From an uncultured Sutterella sp. (lineage in GTDB: Bacteria; Pseudomonadota; Gammaproteobacteria; Burkholderiales; Burkholderiaceae_F): a stretch of 6,085 nucleotides of DNA. Position numbers and translations under genes: made by a program. The notes beneath the pieces were generated by a model. That model was not told the DNA's origin and ran no database searches. It saw only the letters and a list, made by a program, of their open reading frames with translations. Of this stretch, positions 3,804 through 6,085 are shown piece by piece. The stretch is taken from assembly GCA_900764215.1 (NCBI GenBank), contig CAAFNI010000404.1:1-6085 (forward strand). Reading direction: 5' to 3'. The number at the start of each line of letters is the position of its first letter. The first letter of the stretch is position 1.

Positions 3804-6085
3804 TCAAGCCTGGCCAACCGCAGCGGCGATGACTGCGGGGTCGGCGTCCGCCGGGTAGATGGTGATGCCGCCGGCCTTTCTCGCGGATGTTTCGCCATAG
3901 ATCACTGCGACTCCCTGATCCTTCCAGTACAGGTCAAAGGTTTCCTCAATTTCCTGCGTTTCAGGGTTGAGCCAGTCGATGCCGGCTTCGGGCATCGGGA
4001 TGCCGGTTTCGGCGAGGGCATCGACGAGCGCCGCCATCTCATCGGGGAGGAGATCCATGAGATCAGTCCAGTCGACGGCAGCAGCGCTCCCGACCTCCGC
4101 CATGGAGGCGAGCGCTTCAACCACCTCTTCATGGGGCGAATGGTGCAGTGCGTCATACCAGGGACTTTGCCCCAGAAGCTCATGGTCGGCCCCGTAGGGA
4201 ACGTAGGGGAGAAGCAGGGGATTTGCGTTGAACTGAACGATGTTGGCCATCGACCAGAAACGCCGCAAATCCTGAGCAAAGGGACTCGAAGCCCCTTCGG
4301 TCTTCTTCTGAGCGCAGAGCGCCGCATCCGCAAAGAGCGCACATTGGTAGGGGGGCGCAGCGGTCCACAAAGACTGCCAGCAGCCGGTGCGTGCGGATTG
4401 AACCACGAATTGCATCTGGGGACGCGAACTCGCGAGTGCGGCAGCCAGATCGGTAGAGAGCTTGAACGGCTTCTGAGGCAGGCCGTCCTCGCCCATAAGG
4501 GTTGTCATGGCCAGCAAGGCTCTGAGGCCGACGCAGGCCCGCTGGGCTTCTTCAGGGTCATTGAGCCACTCAAGAAGACGGTCGAAGTTGTTCTTGCCGT
4601 TCACCCATCGCTCAAGGAGCTGGGTGCCGGTCGGGTAGGGGGCGCTTCCAAGGGAATCGAGGTATCGCTTGAACTGGCGGTCATAGAGATTGATCAAGGC
4701 GTGCGAACTGGTCAGGGGGTAACCGAGGACCGGCGCTTCAAGGGTGTCTTCAAATTCCTTCGGAATGTCGTGCCAGCCAAGCGTCCAAACGCGGATTCCC
4801 ATGTTGAGAAGGCTTTGGCGCTTGGCGCAGTCATCCTCCACGATCGGAGCATGGAATTGCCACCCGTCGGTAAAGACGGCCATGGTCAGTCCCTTGGCCT
4901 CATCCTGTTCGTGCGCGGGCTTGAAGACGAAGTCGGGACGGCACGGGCGGCTCCCTTGGAAGTCGACCTGAAGATCCATGCGCCACAAGCGGCCCGATCG
5001 CATCTTGATGAGGTAATAGACGCGCCCGCCGCCCGAATGGCATTCCTTGCACTCTGAAACGAGCGTCGTGTCGTTTCTGGCGGCGCGAATGAAGGCCGCT
5101 TCGAGTTCGCTTTCAATGAGCGATGGGTCCTCAATGTCGATAAAACCGGGTTCGATGCACTGCTTATGTTCAAGGATGAAGGAAACCACGTCGATGGCGC
5201 ACTGCTTGGAAATGTAGGCGCGGCGGCCGGCGTTCGAATGCTGGTAGAGGCACTGGTAGCAGCCGTCGGCTTCCGGATCCTGGCTGCAGGCGCAGTTGGC
5301 CATGCCTTCGAGCGCAAGTTCGAAGACGCGCATGAGGTTGGCGGAATCGGACATGAGCTCCTTGAGGTAGCCCGTGCCGCCCGGCACCGTGTCGTGGACG
5401 ATGATGTAGTGCTGGGGAGGCTTGCCGTCCCTGGGCTGCTTCATCTCGACGATGCGCAGATGATCGACCGAACCCTTGAAGTACCTGCGTAACCCCAAGC
5501 GAAGGGCGGCCGAGAGCGACGTCGTGATGATTTCCGGGGAATTGCTTCTCGCGAGCATGCCGCCGGGTACGCGGATTCTGAGCGCCTCGCTCGCAAATTC
5601 GCGGTAGAGGACAAGCCCGTCGATCCATCTGGCCTTTTCCGGATGCTTCCAGTAGTTGCAGGTGAAGTCGTGGGCTTCGCGCGTCCGGGAATGCGAATTG
5701 TCTTCGAGACTCAGACGGCCGCAGCAGTCGCAGACGGTGAAGCCCGGCGCATCGATTTTTTCTCCGCTCACGGAAAGTTCAGTGCTGAGCTCTCCAGACT
5801 GTCCGGAGCCGAAATTGAAGTCTCTGATCGTCACGGACGACAGGAATTCAAAACCGAATCCTTCGCCGCCGTCGGCGGTCACGAAGCTGTTGCGGATGGC
5901 GGAGACGGGGATGTCAATCAGAAGACGCCGGTTTTGCGGGTTGACCTGACGCTCTTCACGGTCGTCGGAAATGCGGTCGCGCTTGAGATCGGCCCAAGCG
6001 TAGACGGTCTTCATCTTGAGCACGGAGCGGAGCTGCTCGCCGCCCGCCCAGCGCGGATCGCCGCAGCGCGGACAGCACGAGCTGT
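3804..6085 (-). CDS. C-terminal part of a large DUF1998 helicase-type protein with a putative nuclease domain (5' end missing)
   Basis: The frame is open to the right edge, so the gene starts outside the window. About 759 residues are visible, ending at TGA 3804-3806. From the edge inward there is CCPRCGDPRW (6077-6048), a CxxC knuckle. A DUF1998-type region follows, with VCDCCG (C at about 5732 and 5723) and FTCNYW (C at about 5660), and then the diagnostic CACSQDPEADGCYQCL (about 5294-5250). DUF1998 is known from DrmB, MrfA and Druantia-type helicases. After it, ESELEAAF (about 5111-5088), RPDFVF (about 4940-4923) and AVFTDGWQFH with DDCAKRQSLL (about 4880-4809) look like a PD-(D/E)XK or Vsr/DUF559-like nuclease. 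The remaining ~320 residues, ending in FDLYWKDQGVAVIYGE and a short tail, are unassigned. The helicase motor is inferred, not seen. A GTG at 6023 could act as a start, but the zinc knuckle and open frame upstream argue for an internal valine. Confidence 0.8.
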   Translation of the reverse strand, partial: SSCCPRCGDPRWAGGEQLRSVLKMKTVYAWADLKRDRISDDREERQVNPQNRRLLIDIPVSAIRNSFVTADGGEGFGFEFLSSVTIRDFNFGSGQSGELSTELSVSGEKIDAPGFTVCDCCGRLSLEDNSHSRTREAHDFTCNYWKHPEKARWIDGLVLYREFASEALRIRVPGGMLARSNSPEIITTSLSAALRLGLRRYFKGSVDHLRIVEMKQPRDGKPPQHYIIVHDTVPGGTGYLKELMSDSANLMRVFELALEGMANCACSQDPEADGCYQCLYQHSNAGRRAYISKQCAIDVVSFILEHKQCIEPGFIDIEDPSLIESELEAAFIRAARNDTTLVSECKECHSGGGRVYYLIKMRSGRLWRMDLQVDFQGSRPCRPDFVFKPAHEQDEAKGLTMAVFTDGWQFHAPIVEDDCAKRQSLLNMGIRVWTLGWHDIPKEFEDTLEAPVLGYPLTSSHALINLYDRQFKRYLDSLGSAPYPTGTQLLERWVNGKNNFDRLLEWLNDPEEAQRACVGLRALLAMTTLMGEDGLPQKPFKLSTDLAAALASSRPQMQFVVQSARTGCWQSLWTAAPPYQCALFADAALCAQKKTEGASSPFAQDLRRFWSMANIVQFNANPLLLPYVPYGADHELLGQSPWYDALHHSPHEEVVEALASMAEVGSAAAVDWTDLMDLLPDEMAALVDALAETGIPMPEAGIDWLNPETQEIEETFDLYWKDQGVAVIYGETSARKAGGITIYPADADPAVIAAAVGQA

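Noticed and set aside
3774..5057. Long plus-strand open frame (427 codons) opposite the DUF1998 gene
   Set aside because: It is an antisense shadow in GC-rich coding DNA with no recognisable motifs. The minus-strand frame carries clear family motifs through the same bases.
6021..6023. GTG at 6023 as the true start of the DUF1998 gene
   Set aside because: The frame stays open to the window edge and encodes a CPRCGDPRW zinc knuckle upstream, so the codon is most likely internal.

Overview
The window looks like a defence-type accessory region of a moderately GC-rich bacterium, probably a proteobacterium. That guess rests only on base composition and codon choice, and no marker gene fixes the taxon. 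Two large genes run leftward on the minus strand from the right edge. A single-ORF TnpB element in the opposite orientation lies immediately downstream of them.

Right part (6085 to 3804, minus strand): the C-terminal ~759 residues of a large protein whose start lies outside the window. It has a CxxC knuckle at the very edge, a DUF1998-type region with two cysteine clusters, a putative PD-(D/E)XK-like nuclease segment, and a long C-terminal tail that I do not recognise. This architecture fits the back half of a very large DEAD/DEAH helicase of the kind found in DISARM- and Druantia-like defence loci. The helicase motor itself is not visible here.

Middle (3780 to 1663, minus strand): a complete UvrD/Rep-like superfamily 1A helicase, about 705 residues long. 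A RelE-toxin-like N-terminal domain precedes the motor. It starts 23 bp after the stop of the upstream gene, so the two are almost certainly co-transcribed. Together they suggest a two-motor DNA-processing system with an attached nuclease, most plausibly anti-phage. This is inferred from family resemblance.

Left part (about 174 to 1659, plus strand): a tnpB-only IS200/IS605-group (IS1341-type) element without tnpA. Its subterminal hairpins can be seen at both ends, and its right end probably doubles as the 3' scaffold of the omega (guide) RNA. TnpB keeps all three RuvC acidic residues but has lost the usual four-cysteine zinc finger. The element sits 3 bp beyond the helicase stop codon, so the helicase gene is intact and the predicted guide is drawn from its 3' end.

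Far left (1 to 173): probably the original intergenic region downstream of the helicase. It has interleaved inverted repeats, one perfect DnaA-box sequence, and a likely start of another minus-strand gene (MKIDPLADFVSPA...) that runs off the left edge.
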